From the NCBI GenBank assembly GCA_017475035.1, contig JAFVGK010000031.1, positions 26,375 through 90,374 of the forward strand: a stretch of DNA of 64,000 nt, read 5' to 3'. Made by a program: the position numbers and the translations under genes. Positions 48,833 through 56,963 of the stretch are shown here, one piece after another. Each line of letters opens with the position of its first letter. The stretch's first letter is position 1. The DNA is from Blautia sp. Lineage in GTDB: Bacteria > Bacillota > Clostridia > Lachnospirales > Lachnospiraceae. A model generated the notes under the pieces. It had not been told where the DNA came from. It did no database searches and worked only from the letters and a program-made list of their open reading frames with translations.

Positions 48833-49345
48833 ATGGACAGTATATTTGCATGCAGGTATCAGGATACGCTGTACCTTGACGCACAGGACGATACGGATAT
48901 TGTAACAGGCTGCCATCATGAGAACGGCCCGGAGGAGTGCATCGGCTGCATGAACTGCAGTCTGTACAGCCCGATGACGACCGACGATGATATTCTGGAC
49001 TGGATGAGAGAGGCGGATAAAAGAGACACCGTAGTTCTGGCGCCGTTGGAGACAGACAATACCAGCAAAGACACTCACGACGCGGTGAATCACCCAGATC
49101 ACTACTGCCAGGGCGGGATCGAGTGCATTGACGCCATCCGGGCAAGCATGACGCCGGAGGGTTTCCAGGACTACTGCAAGGGCAACGTCATGAAGTACGT
49201 CTGGCGCTGGCGGGACAAGGCGGGCGTCCAGGATCTGAAAAAGGCGGCGGTCTATCTTAACTGGGCGATTGAGTCGGCAGAGAAGCAGGAAGACTATGAG
49301 ATGATGGACGAGCTTGACCGGGATCGGGAGGACAAAAAGACATGA
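48833..49345 (+). CDS. DUF3310 protein
   Basis: 170 aa. The C-terminal half has the family pattern VNHPDHYCQGGIECIDAI and FQDYCKGNVMKYVWRWRDKAGVQDLKKAAVYL, common in phages and sometimes annotated as a nucleotide-kinase-like domain. The N-terminal part has a Cys cluster (CHHENGPEECIGCMNCS), an unusual addition. Function is not established. Confidence 0.85.
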   Translation: MDSIFACRYQDTLYLDAQDDTDIVTGCHHENGPEECIGCMNCSLYSPMTTDDDILDWMREADKRDTVVLAPLETDNTSKDTHDAVNHPDHYCQGGIECIDAIRASMTPEGFQDYCKGNVMKYVWRWRDKAGVQDLKKAAVYLNWAIESAEKQEDYEMMDELDRDREDKKT

Positions 49346-49647
49346 TTGACATAGCCGAGCCTTTCTATCAGCGGGCGGAGTTCCCCATCGTGCGGCATGT
49401 TGTGGAGAGCGGCCATGAGTATGTCAAGACCCTGCAGCGTTATGACAAGGTTCCCTGCTGGCAGTGCGGACAAATCATCAAGCTGGACTATCCGACGGTT
49501 TACCTGGACGAGCAGGGACTTGAGGTCGTGCGCTGCCGGAACTGCGGAAGACGGGTGGATGCCTTCCACTATCTGGACAAGGTACTGAGCGACAAAGATA
49601 TTCGGGAGATCCGGAAAAAGACAAGAAAAAGGAGGACATACGTCTGA
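49342..49647 (+). CDS. Zinc-ribbon protein with basic tail
   Basis: 101 aa. VPCWQCGQIIKLDYPTVYL and VVRCRNCGRRVDAFHYL give two Cys pairs; the end is very basic (IRKKTRKRRTYV). Likely binds nucleic acid; inferred. Confidence 0.7.
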   Translation: MIDIAEPFYQRAEFPIVRHVVESGHEYVKTLQRYDKVPCWQCGQIIKLDYPTVYLDEQGLEVVRCRNCGRRVDAFHYLDKVLSDKDIREIRKKTRKRRTYV

Positions 49648-49901
49648 TGCTTGGTGATCTGGTGAGAGAGCTGGCCGAGGCGAAGGTGGCTCTGAAGGTG
49701 AAGCGGTCCGACGAAAACGAGAAGCGGCTGAATCTGGCCTACGCGGCACTGCGGAAGGTGGGCGTGGACTATCAGACGGCGCGGTTCGTGGCAGAGGATT
49801 ATATTCGCGAGCACAAGGATGAGTTCGTCGCCATGATGCAGGAGATGAAGAATGCTGAAAATGATTATTGCGGTAAGCATACTGCTGTTCTGGCTGGCTG
49901 A
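49647..49901 (+). CDS. Small hypothetical protein
   Basis: 84 aa, charged helical start (LVRELAEAKVALKVKRSDENEKRLNLA). Overlaps both neighbours. Confidence 0.62.
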   Translation: MLGDLVRELAEAKVALKVKRSDENEKRLNLAYAALRKVGVDYQTARFVAEDYIREHKDEFVAMMQEMKNAENDYCGKHTAVLAG

Positions 49902-50025
49902 GACCGTCATTCTGGCCTGGGACGATGAATGCAGTACGATCACGAATCTGCTCTGCGGACTCGCAAGCTATCTTCTGGTCGGACTGTTCTACATCGTCCC
50001 ATTCTGGATGATATTTGTCAAATGA
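49852..50025 (+). CDS. 57-residue two-pass membrane protein
   Basis: ATG 49852 to TGA 50025, overlapping the previous gene by 50 bases in another frame. Two hydrophobic segments (IIAVSILLFWLAETVILAW; SYLLVGLFYIVPFWMIFV) around a short polar loop with Cys. GGAGATGAAG precedes the start. Its end uses ATG ATA TTT, part of the GATATT pattern. Confidence 0.62.
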   Translation: MLKMIIAVSILLFWLAETVILAWDDECSTITNLLCGLASYLLVGLFYIVPFWMIFVK

Positions 50026-50043
50026 AAAGGAGACTGTAAAAAC

Positions 50044-50232
50044 ATGGGTGACAGCGAACTGAAGGAGGTCCGCTTTGATCTGTACTGCGCGACCTGCAAG
50101 CACAAAGATATTGACACAGAGCATGTGGACGTGACGAAAACCACGGAGCCCTGTAACAGCTGCCTGGAGACGGGCATGCGGGAGGGAACGGAGAAGCCGG
50201 AGCACTGGGAGGCAGCCCTGGAGAAACGATGA
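50044..50232 (+). CDS. Zinc-finger-like small protein
   Basis: 62 aa. FDLYCATCKHKDIDTEHVDVTKTTEPCNSCLETG is a CxxC...CxxC pattern typical of small phage proteins of this type. AAAGGAG upstream. Confidence 0.72.
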   Translation: MGDSELKEVRFDLYCATCKHKDIDTEHVDVTKTTEPCNSCLETGMREGTEKPEHWEAALEKR

Positions 50233-50372
50233 ATTATTGTAAATTTTATCCGGAGATCACGAATTGTGTCGATTGCAATTATTTAGACGTCATAGAAACG
50301 GACACTGATTTTAAAGTTGTTTGTTTAAAGTACGAGGAGGAATCTAATGAACAACCAAAAGACGTTCGCTGA
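50229..50372 (+). CDS. 47-residue Cys-rich protein
   Basis: ATG 50229 overlapping the previous stop, TGA 50370-50372. NYCKFYPEITNCVDCNYLDV and a later CLKY give four Cys. AT-rich codons begin here and continue to about 52980, unlike the GC-rich genes upstream. Confidence 0.62.
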   Translation: MNYCKFYPEITNCVDCNYLDVIETDTDFKVVCLKYEEESNEQPKDVR

Positions 50373-50448
50373 GTGGCTGCGGTTTATATTTCAGGAGAGG
50401 GCTGATACCTACGTGCCTAGTTATTATTGGGAGGAAAAAGCCAAATGA
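50347..50448 (+). CDS. 33-residue protein
   Basis: ATG 50347 (GAGGAGG upstream) to TGA 50448, overlapping both neighbours. Aromatic-rich (FAEWLRFIFQERADTYVPSYYWEE). FIF is written TTT ATA TTT. Confidence 0.5.
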   Translation: MNNQKTFAEWLRFIFQERADTYVPSYYWEEKAK

Positions 50449-50660
50449 TCTATATACTTACACTTAGTAAGATCTGCCCGGGAGAGCCATCTGGTTATAT
50501 TTCAGACCTTTGGGAAGACTGCTGGACAGATCGCGTTGCAGCTGAAAGAGCTTTTAATAAAATGCCGCTTGGAAACGTATATTTTCGCAAGGAACTTTGG
50601 CTGAAGGAGCCCGGCGGAAGAAGGACGCTTCTGATGGAGGAACGGTATAATGGGACCTGA
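50445..50660 (+). CDS. Small hypothetical protein
   Basis: 71 aa from ATG 50445 (GGGAGG upstream). Mixed sequence with SDLWEDCWTDRVAAERAFNKM. Overlaps the next gene by 11 bases. Confidence 0.62.
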   Translation: MIYILTLSKICPGEPSGYISDLWEDCWTDRVAAERAFNKMPLGNVYFRKELWLKEPGGRRTLLMEERYNGT

Positions 50661-51093
50661 TGACTCTCTACTTAGAAATGGTATGATAATGTATTATTCA
50701 GAAAATGGTGTACATTTTGAACCATTTCCAAAACCCTCTATAGATTATACTATTCCGGAACTTGATTCGAATTATTTTGATGAATTCTGTACGATAGGTT
50801 TTGACCTGGCAAAAGAATCAGATATGACTATATGTGGTTATATCATGCTTCCAAATAAGAAAATGTCCCGTAAGACATTCAAGAAATGGCTGATGTCCAG
50901 AGGTTTTAACAGAGATCTTGCTGAATGGTTTTGTAAAGCCGTTAAATCATTTCACGGAAAGAAAAGCTATCTATCGCTGTATCTCCATGGGCAATTCGCA
51001 TCGACCCCACAAACTTTATTTAATGATTTGTTTGACGCCCTATTTCCGATTCCGGATTCACCGTATACAAAATATAAGGAGAATAAAGAATAA
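50650..51093 (+). CDS. Hypothetical protein, AT-rich gene
   Basis: 147 aa, GGAGG upstream. Residues 60-110 are basic and helical (MSRKTFKKWLMSRGFNRDLAEWFCKAVK). No family recognised. Confidence 0.65.
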   Translation: MGPDDSLLRNGMIMYYSENGVHFEPFPKPSIDYTIPELDSNYFDEFCTIGFDLAKESDMTICGYIMLPNKKMSRKTFKKWLMSRGFNRDLAEWFCKAVKSFHGKKSYLSLYLHGQFASTPQTLFNDLFDALFPIPDSPYTKYKENKE

Positions 51094-51095
51094 TC

Positions 51096-51377
51096 ATGGA
51101 CAAAATAAAAGCTGTTACTGCAAATGATATTTCGGTTGAGGAATTCATGAAGCCGAGATGCAAGGTCAAACCCGGCGACCGCATTTATCGTAAGCATAAG
51201 GCTATGACAATTCCGGATCGGATGGAGGTTGTTGATGTAACTCCTGTCGAGACCGGATATTTTATTAAGTGTAAGTATATGTATCACGGAATCGGGCAAC
51301 AGGAGCGTACCTTCAGCGATGTGATATTCCGTGATGATTCTTGGGTGATTGAGAAGAAAGGAATTGACTTTCAATGA
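51096..51377 (+). CDS. Hypothetical protein
   Basis: 93 aa, AAGGAG upstream. Beta-type sequence (MEVVDVTPVETGYFIKCKYMYHG). VIF is written GTG ATA TTC. Overlaps the next gene by 4 bases. Confidence 0.65.
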   Translation: MDKIKAVTANDISVEEFMKPRCKVKPGDRIYRKHKAMTIPDRMEVVDVTPVETGYFIKCKYMYHGIGQQERTFSDVIFRDDSWVIEKKGIDFQ

Positions 51378-51655
51378 CTCCATCTCAGATTCTTATTTCG
51401 AATGCTCAATACTTCTGTAAAAAGCAAGGAATCAGGATCCAAGATTTTGAAGAAGAGTTGGGTTTTCGTCGTGGATATTTGGCAACCATGTTTCGAAGAG
51501 AAACTCCGATTGATCTGGACAGGGCGGTTAAGATCTCTGAAAAGTTCAATATCGCTTTAACTGAAATGATCAGCTGTGATATCCAGAGGCAGGAGCGGAT
51601 CGTTGCGCTTGAAAAGGAACTTAATCAACTTAAGAAAGAAGAAGGTTTGGCATGA
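51374..51655 (+). CDS. HTH-like protein with coiled-coil end
   Basis: 93 aa. ANAQYFCKK-type helix then IRIQDFEEELGFRRGYLATMFRRETPIDLDRAVKISEKFNIAL reads as an XRE-type HTH; the end is a short coiled coil. A likely regulator. AT-rich block. Confidence 0.7.
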   Translation: MTPSQILISNAQYFCKKQGIRIQDFEEELGFRRGYLATMFRRETPIDLDRAVKISEKFNIALTEMISCDIQRQERIVALEKELNQLKKEEGLA

Positions 51656-52116
51656 ACTATAAACAAGACTATGATATTTGCGGAAATGACCGTTATCGCG
51701 AAGGGCTTAAAGATTTGTATAAGGCTCTTTGCATTATCGCATCAGAAAGCTCGACTGGAGGAATGTCCGTTTCCGAATTAAATAATACATTTGGCTGCTG
51801 TTCTGTATGTAACATCATACTTGGAAATACACCTGAAGAAATTATCGATAAAGTAAATCGGTGGAAAGCTGAAAAAGATAAGAAAGATCAAGAATTTCAC
51901 GTTGGCGATGAAGTTGCTGTAGATAATAAGCTGATCGGAATCATTATAGATGCTGACGATGACAATGGCACTGGCATAATATGGGTAGCCTATAGAATAA
52001 CACCGGCGGCACGTGGTCTCGATTTTTGTTGGGTCAATAGGGCTGAGTGTAAGAAAACCGGGCGACACTTTGACAGTATTCCATTTGATTATAATCCGGA
52101 GAAAGGCGAAGATTAA
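51652..52116 (+). CDS. VGDE...KTGRHFD-type protein (copy 2)
   Basis: 154 aa. It is similar to 38094-38693 over nearly its whole length: a Y-x-x-GL-helix, IIDKVNRWKAEKD, FHVGDEVAV, then CKKTGRHFDSIPFDYNP. Both lie in AT-rich blocks, which suggests duplication by transfer rather than drift in place. It overlaps the HTH gene by 4 bases. Confidence 0.72.
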   Translation: MNYKQDYDICGNDRYREGLKDLYKALCIIASESSTGGMSVSELNNTFGCCSVCNIILGNTPEEIIDKVNRWKAEKDKKDQEFHVGDEVAVDNKLIGIIIDADDDNGTGIIWVAYRITPAARGLDFCWVNRAECKKTGRHFDSIPFDYNPEKGED

Positions 52117-52119
52117 ATT

Positions 52120-52527
52120 ATGGTCATTTCGGAAGACGCTTTTAATTGCCCAAACTGCGGGGCGCCAATCAACGGCGATTTGTGTCCTTACTGCGGTACT
52201 GCATTCATAGATTGGAGTGCCATCGATGTTCATAAGCCAAATTGGATTAAAATAAAGCTTGATAATAAAACCGTTCTTGTAAAAGCTATTTTAGAAGAAG
52301 CAAGCACGCATTATGGTTGTCCTGAACCTTTAGCAATTTATAGTAATGAACGTATCTTATATCCTAAAATGAATTCTAATATTATTATAGAATCAACATT
52401 TAGCTGCATTCCGTTTAAAATGCCAGGCAGCACTAATGAAGTTCTTTCTATAGAAATCAATAAAAATACCGCAGATATTCAAAAAGCCGGAGAAATATTA
52501 CATGAAATAATTTCGAAAGGTAGTTAA
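52120..52527 (+). CDS. Zinc-ribbon protein
   Basis: 135 aa. FNCPNCGAPINGDLCPYCGT is a classic zinc ribbon at residues 9-28. The rest is beta-rich with AT-rich codons. Unknown role. Confidence 0.72.
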   Translation: MVISEDAFNCPNCGAPINGDLCPYCGTAFIDWSAIDVHKPNWIKIKLDNKTVLVKAILEEASTHYGCPEPLAIYSNERILYPKMNSNIIIESTFSCIPFKMPGSTNEVLSIEINKNTADIQKAGEILHEIISKGS

Positions 52528-52529
52528 TC

Positions 52530-52982
52530 ATGGATATTTCAGAAGAATACATTACAAAAGACCAGGCGATGAAAGCTTACTGCGAACATTTCTGTCATCC
52601 AGGACCTCGCTGCCCGGATGGATATTGCAAGGAAGTTCGGGATGCTTTCGGACCACTGGAAAGTGTCGCATTTATTATTGACAAAGATGAGATCGAGGAT
52701 TGTCGCGAACTGTACGAAGAAGGCTATAACGAAGGCCTAAGGGCCGTAGAATGCATGCTTCATGTATTCTTTAAAAATTGTCCTTTACGTCCTGGTTTCG
52801 GTATGGAAAAACAAGACATAATTGAAGTTTTCGGAACTGATAATTATGGTGATATTTTTGCAAATAATTCTATATCTATAAAAGACTTTTTAGAAAAAAC
52901 GGATGAGTGGGCTTGTAAAAAAGATCTCGCGAAAGAGGAAAATAAAAGAGAAGGAGCTAAGTATGAGCATCAGTTACGATAA
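52530..52982 (+). CDS. Cys-rich hypothetical protein
   Basis: 150 aa. CEHFCHPGPRCPDGYCKEV near residue 18 is a probable metal site. The middle (YEEGYNEGLRAVECML then SISIKDFLEKTDEWACKKD) resembles the helical part of the VGDE...KTGRHFD proteins, but that end domain is missing. It overlaps the next gene by 20 bases. Confidence 0.65.
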   Translation: MDISEEYITKDQAMKAYCEHFCHPGPRCPDGYCKEVRDAFGPLESVAFIIDKDEIEDCRELYEEGYNEGLRAVECMLHVFFKNCPLRPGFGMEKQDIIEVFGTDNYGDIFANNSISIKDFLEKTDEWACKKDLAKEENKREGAKYEHQLR

Positions 52983-53925
52983 TTACATCTACGAGCACTG
53001 CGAGAACGTGCTGCGCGGACTACAGTGGATGAGAGATCACATTCCGGAGGTCGGGGACGCTGATATCTGGGTTAAGGCGATGGACGCGGCGAACCTGCAC
53101 GACGACTCGAAATGGGACGTGCGGGAATACGACGCCTATGACAGATATTTCTACGGCAGCAGATCTTCTGAGGTGGTGCGGAAGTTCGACTATGCCTGGC
53201 TGCATCATATTCACAACAACCCGCACCACTGGCAATACTGGCTGCTGTTCCAGGACGATCCGAAGGGCAAGGAATTCGTGAACCCGGAGACCGGCGACAG
53301 GATCAAGACTCCTTTCAAAGCCTTGGAGATACCGAGGTATGAGATCCTGCACATGATCGCAGACTGGTGGAGCTTCAGCTGGAAAATCGGTCGTTACGAA
53401 GAGATATTCGAGTGGTATGACTGCCACAGGAAGAAGATGATCCTGAATCCCATGACGCGGCATCTTGTGGAAGATATTCTGCTGAACCATCTGAGACCGG
53501 CGCTGATCAAGGAAGGCATGATTCCGGATACCATCATCGCTGATAGTCCTGGCGCAGAGGCACCGAAGCCTGATCTGCCAGCCTGGGAACATCAGGACCG
53601 CGAGGTAATCGGCAAAGTCATTGACAAGCGTATTACGGATGACGGACTTGAGGTGGTCGTGGCCCCGGTGCAGCACTCGGATATTTCAAACAAAGATGAT
53701 AAGGCGAAAAAGTACGGTGTGCCCGAGCAGGAGAAATTCCCCATGCCGGACGCGGATCATGTGCGTTCAGCGATTCGCTTCTTCAATTATGTCGACAAGC
53801 AGTATGAGAAGGAACTGGCCGAGGCAATCCTGAAGCGCATGAAGGAATACGGGATGAGCTTCGAGGACTTCAGCGTCGGCGAGGAGAATCGCTTCCGGAA
53901 TTATATTCCGAAGAAGGACCTATGA
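52963..53925 (+). CDS. DUF5662 protein
   Basis: 320 aa from ATG 52963 (AAGGAGC upstream). ANLHDDSKWDVREYDAYDRYFYG then WLHHIHNNPHHWQYWLL and MIADWWSFSWKIG are the family's His/Asp-rich signature, an HD-like metal fold. A C-terminal charged region of about 130 residues is added. A short relative lies at 34835. GC-rich codons resume here. Activity unknown. Confidence 0.82.
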   Translation: MSISYDNYIYEHCENVLRGLQWMRDHIPEVGDADIWVKAMDAANLHDDSKWDVREYDAYDRYFYGSRSSEVVRKFDYAWLHHIHNNPHHWQYWLLFQDDPKGKEFVNPETGDRIKTPFKALEIPRYEILHMIADWWSFSWKIGRYEEIFEWYDCHRKKMILNPMTRHLVEDILLNHLRPALIKEGMIPDTIIADSPGAEAPKPDLPAWEHQDREVIGKVIDKRITDDGLEVVVAPVQHSDISNKDDKAKKYGVPEQEKFPMPDADHVRSAIRFFNYVDKQYEKELAEAILKRMKEYGMSFEDFSVGEENRFRNYIPKKDL

Positions 53926-54128
53926 AACTCAGGCGTGTTTTCATCTATCCGAATATGAGCGCCCTGGACGCGCAAAACAAAGTGAACGCCATGCTGGAGG
54001 AGTATTCCAATTCCTCCGACATGGCGATTAATTTTGATCTGAAGATCGAAAACTCCGTGGTGGTCGGGGAGTATCACGAAACGCGGTATACCCTGATCAT
54101 CTATGTATTTGATACCAGCATTGAATGA
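53922..54128 (+). CDS. Small hypothetical protein
   Basis: 68 aa, overlaps the previous stop. Beta-type (LKIENSVVVGEYHETRYTLIIYVFD). Confidence 0.62.
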   Translation: MKLRRVFIYPNMSALDAQNKVNAMLEEYSNSSDMAINFDLKIENSVVVGEYHETRYTLIIYVFDTSIE

Positions 54129-54148
54129 TTTTTTGGAGGTGATGCAAT

Positions 54149-54454
54149 TTGAAACAGACAGTTAAGACATTCACGCACCGGTATCACGGAGAGGGCGGAC
54201 CGGTGGACGAGCAGATGAACCGATATCTGGAGGAGCACCCAAACGAGAAGGTGTCTCAGCTCGGCTATGTGCTAGGCGGCAACTTCGAGAAGGTGGTCGT
54301 CGTGTTTGATATTCGGGAGGACTCTGACGGCGACAAGCGTGAGAAAAACCGGGACAAGGGCAAGACAAAGGATCACCACAATACGGTCGGGCATGATGAG
54401 AGCAGCAACAAACAGAACCTCGGGGAGCCTCGCGTCGGCCCGTATCTGTCGTGA
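54149..54454 (+). CDS. Small hypothetical protein with charged tail
   Basis: 101 aa from TTG 54149 (GGAGGTGATGCAA before it). The first 60 residues form a domain (DEQMNRYLEEHPNEKVSQLGYVLGG); the tail is low-complexity and charged. A short domain of this look follows VFDI in other phage proteins. Confidence 0.6.
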   Translation: MKQTVKTFTHRYHGEGGPVDEQMNRYLEEHPNEKVSQLGYVLGGNFEKVVVVFDIREDSDGDKREKNRDKGKTKDHHNTVGHDESSNKQNLGEPRVGPYLS

Positions 54455-54464
54455 GGACGGCGCT

Positions 54465-54659
54465 ATGCGGACCAATCGGAACAAATACTTCTCGATCCCG
54501 AAGACGAGGAGAGGTGACCTGCTGACCTATTGGGAGGGCGGTGAGTCGGGTCACTGGGTCATCTGCAGCATGCAGGGCGTGGTTCTGGAGTACGCGGACG
54601 ACTCGGAGCTGCAGAGTGTGCTGGATATTCTGGCGGATGAAATGGAGGATGTATCATGA
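54465..54659 (+). CDS. Small hypothetical protein
   Basis: 64 aa from ATG 54465 (GAGGACGG upstream). Mixed (GDLLTYWEGGESGHWVICSMQGVV). Overlaps the next start by 4 bases. Confidence 0.6.
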   Translation: MRTNRNKYFSIPKTRRGDLLTYWEGGESGHWVICSMQGVVLEYADDSELQSVLDILADEMEDVS

Positions 54660-54724
54660 GCCCTGGACTGGGATTCGCAGTACTAGTCGGCCTGATTCTT
54701 TATATTCTGAGCAGGATCGACTGA
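54656..54724 (+). CDS. 22-residue single-pass microprotein
   Basis: ATG 54656 to TGA 54724. The peptide is almost entirely one hydrophobic helix (GFAVLVGLILYILSR). GGAGG lies 5 nt upstream, inside the previous gene. Confidence 0.5.
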   Translation: MSPGLGFAVLVGLILYILSRID

Positions 54725-54735
54725 GGTGGGGAGGC

Positions 54736-54761
54736 CTCGCAAAAATTTCATGTCCTTTAAT
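54736..54761 (+). promoter_or_regulatory. CTCGC-type promoter element 13
   Basis: CTCGCA, 14 nt with TTTCAT, TTTAAT. Structured RNA B begins right after it. Confidence 0.78.
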
Positions 54762-54848
54762 GGAGAGTGTAGACTGCTTACCTTGAATGGTAGATCAAAG
54801 CCGTGGTGTTTTTGCCCGGTCGGTAACGCACTCTCCATTATATTTTTA
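54762..54848 (+). ncRNA. Candidate structured small RNA B (75 nt plus T-run)
   Basis: Ends GGAGAGTG (54762-54769) and CACTCTCC (54829-54836) pair perfectly. Inside, TACC and GGTA can form a hairpin, and more stems are possible. TTATATTTTTA follows. It has tRNA size but no T-loop motif, so it is not a tRNA. It could be a free RNA or a leader of the gene at 54874. Confidence 0.65.
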
Positions 54849-54873
54849 ATTCAACTGAAAGGAGAGCAATGGC

Positions 54874-55746
54874 ATGATTAAAATCGTTGGACTGTTCGTG
54901 GAGGATTACATCGAGGAATTCGAGAACCTGGACTATGAGACTGATCACCAGGAGAACGTCAAGTACCACCTGTATGCGGTGGATGATCCTGGCTACAAGT
55001 GGAAGATCAGCCTGTGGGATGAGATCGGACCCTGTGGATCAGGCTACTGTATGTCGAGCTGGGGGCACATGGAGATTGAGCCGGTCAAGCAGTTCGGGCC
55101 GATGAATTATATCCCCAAGAACGGCTATCCGGTTCTGAACGCGTGCATCACCTGGAAGGACGGCGCGTACATCTGGAAAGAGAACGAGGAGAGCGAAAAG
55201 CGCTCGTGGGACAACGAGATCGACAATGATATCTTCTCCTATGACTGTGAAGGCGGAGACAGCTACTATCCATCCGGGTGTGGCTATGTGAAGATGGATC
55301 GATTTGAGCAACTGACGCGGAACATGGAAAAGAGGCCGGTCTGGATCTTCAGCGGTGCATCCGGACTCGGCAAGTCGACGCTGGGTGAGATGCTCGGCGG
55401 AAGGAAAGATATTTTCGAGACGGACTCGGTCAACGAGCTGCCGGATGAGATCTACGCGGATGTCGTGATCCTTGGGAATCGCTCGAAGTTCACGGTGGAA
55501 GATATTCTCCCGCGGCTCTACGGCAGCGTGAAAGTCATCCTGGTCGGCTTTAGCGAGTATATCGAGGAGAAGCCCGTGAAGCAGGAGCCTACGGTGAATT
55601 ACCAGGCATTCCTGGAGTATGTGAAGTCCCGGAAGGAACAGAGTTGGACGGATCACATGATCGCCATGTCTCTCGGGATGGACGGCACAGAATTCACACT
55701 GCACATGCTGAAAGCCCAGAATTACATAAGCACGGCAGACGCCTGA
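54874..55746 (+). CDS. P-loop protein with large N-terminal domain
   Basis: 290 aa, AAAGGAGAGC upstream. The N-terminal 150 residues are acidic and aromatic. WIFSGASGLGKSTLGEML near residue 157 is a Walker A motif; ADVVILGNRSKF may hold the Walker B strand. The end is helical. It may be an ATPase or kinase-like protein; the substrate is unknown. Confidence 0.72.
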   Translation: MIKIVGLFVEDYIEEFENLDYETDHQENVKYHLYAVDDPGYKWKISLWDEIGPCGSGYCMSSWGHMEIEPVKQFGPMNYIPKNGYPVLNACITWKDGAYIWKENEESEKRSWDNEIDNDIFSYDCEGGDSYYPSGCGYVKMDRFEQLTRNMEKRPVWIFSGASGLGKSTLGEMLGGRKDIFETDSVNELPDEIYADVVILGNRSKFTVEDILPRLYGSVKVILVGFSEYIEEKPVKQEPTVNYQAFLEYVKSRKEQSWTDHMIAMSLGMDGTEFTLHMLKAQNYISTADA

Positions 55747-55759
55747 TATCCCAAATTAC

Positions 55760-55793
55760 AAGGCTGTGCTTAATAGCATGGCCTTATATTTTT
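55760..55793 (+). terminator. Rho-independent terminator
   Basis: AAGGCTGTGCT pairs with AGCATGGCCTT (two G-U), followed by ATATTTTTG. The tRNA gene starts directly after it. Confidence 0.75.
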
Positions 55794-55868
55794 GCTCTCT
55801 TAGCTCAAAGGTCAGAGCCGGCGACTTATAATCGTCAGATCAGGGTTCGAGTCCCTGGGAGAGCACCA
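55794..55868 (+). tRNA. tRNA-Ile (anticodon UAU)
   Basis: 75 nt with a full cloverleaf: acceptor GCTCTCT/GGAGAGC (last pair U-G), D-stem GCTC/GAGC, anticodon stem GGCGA/TCGTC with loop CTTATAA giving anticodon UAU, T-arm CAGGG/CCCTG with TTCGAGT, and an encoded ACCA end. It would read AUA directly. Most bacteria read AUA with a lysidine-modified CAU tRNA instead, so this is an unusual tRNA. The phage writes Ile-Phe and Val-Ile-Phe with AUA unusually often (GATATT pattern). Confidence 0.92.
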
Positions 55869-55901
55869 TCCAAAAAAATATATTGTAAAGGAGAGCAAAG
55901 C

Positions 55902-56927
55902 ATGAACTGGAAACTTATCTGTGGCGTCGTGCTGGTCGGATCTCATGTGGCGGTAAGCGCTCTGGAGATCGCAGCGAATCGGAGACTAAGGAAAGTCGCA
56001 CAGCAGCGGGCCGTGGAGATGCGGCCGGAGAGCGAGACGGAGGCACTGAAGCTCGCGAAGGACGAGCTCAAGGCCTATGACAAGCTCAAGCGGGAAGAGG
56101 AGCGCGTGATGAATGTGCGCGTGGACACCTGGAAGCGTGAGGCGCGGTATGACGACCGCAAGCGGGATATTTACCGCAACCTTGAGGACGGGGTCAACCG
56201 CTTCAAGGAATCCATCGACTATGACGCGCAGAAACAGGCGGCAACAGATCTCTGCGAAAACGAACTGAAGGCCTTCAAGGAGTCCATCGACTACGACACC
56301 AAGATCGGTGATCTGGAGCGGACGATCTCGGAGGCGAGAAGCAAGTACGATGCGGATATTCGTCTGTGCGAATCCTACAGCGGGAGCAGCAACTCGGATG
56401 TGGCAGCAACACTGAAGCTGGACGCCGAGAAAGCCAAGAACAAGGCCGTCAACGAGGCGGAGGCGGAGATCAAGAAGATCAAAGCTGAAGTGGAGGCCAA
56501 GCAGAAGGTCCTGGAGAAGACCAAGCAGAACGAGATTCAGAAGCTTGAGTCTCAGGTTCTCAATGAGCGGACCAGGCTCAAGAAGGGCTCTGACGCCGAG
56601 CTGGATGCGCTGGAGAAGGAACTCAAAGCCGCCAAGGATGATATCTCGCGAGACATCGCCGCAAGCCGGACAGATGCCGACCGGGAAGCCATCAGGCGAC
56701 ACAGCACCAACAAGGAGACTGTCAAGGACCAGGAGTTCACGGATGCCAAGCGAGCCGCGGATATTCGTGAGGAGACCCCTAGGCACGAGAAGCTGGCAGA
56801 CTGGCTTAAGAGCAAGGAAGTCCCCAAGTGGCTAGTGGTGGGTCTGGCAGCAGTGCCCCTGATTGCCATCGGGTATCTCTGCGGACAATACGTCATCCTT
56901 GTAGCGAACGTCGTGAAGGCGATGTAA
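55902..56927 (+). CDS. Bitopic membrane protein with long coiled coil
   Basis: 341 aa from ATG 55902. A short hydrophobic start (WKLICGVVLVGSHVAVSAL), about 260 residues of charged coiled coil, and a C-terminal membrane segment (WLVVGLAAVPLIAIGYLCGQYVILVANVV). It could span between two membrane sites or form a scaffold. It begins a series of membrane proteins up to the right edge. Confidence 0.72.
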   Translation: MNWKLICGVVLVGSHVAVSALEIAANRRLRKVAQQRAVEMRPESETEALKLAKDELKAYDKLKREEERVMNVRVDTWKREARYDDRKRDIYRNLEDGVNRFKESIDYDAQKQAATDLCENELKAFKESIDYDTKIGDLERTISEARSKYDADIRLCESYSGSSNSDVAATLKLDAEKAKNKAVNEAEAEIKKIKAEVEAKQKVLEKTKQNEIQKLESQVLNERTRLKKGSDAELDALEKELKAAKDDISRDIAASRTDADREAIRRHSTNKETVKDQEFTDAKRAADIREETPRHEKLADWLKSKEVPKWLVVGLAAVPLIAIGYLCGQYVILVANVVKAM

Positions 56928-56930
56928 AGC

Positions 56931-56956
56931 CTCGCAAATTTTACATATCCTTTAAT
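56931..56956 (+). promoter_or_regulatory. CTCGC-type promoter element 14
   Basis: CTCGCA, 14 nt with TTTTACAT, TTTAAT. Confidence 0.8.
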
Positions 56957-56963
56957 GGTAGGA

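Noticed and set aside
54762-54836. tRNA gene at RNA B
   Set aside because: It has tRNA length and closed ends but no T-loop motif and no anticodon arm.
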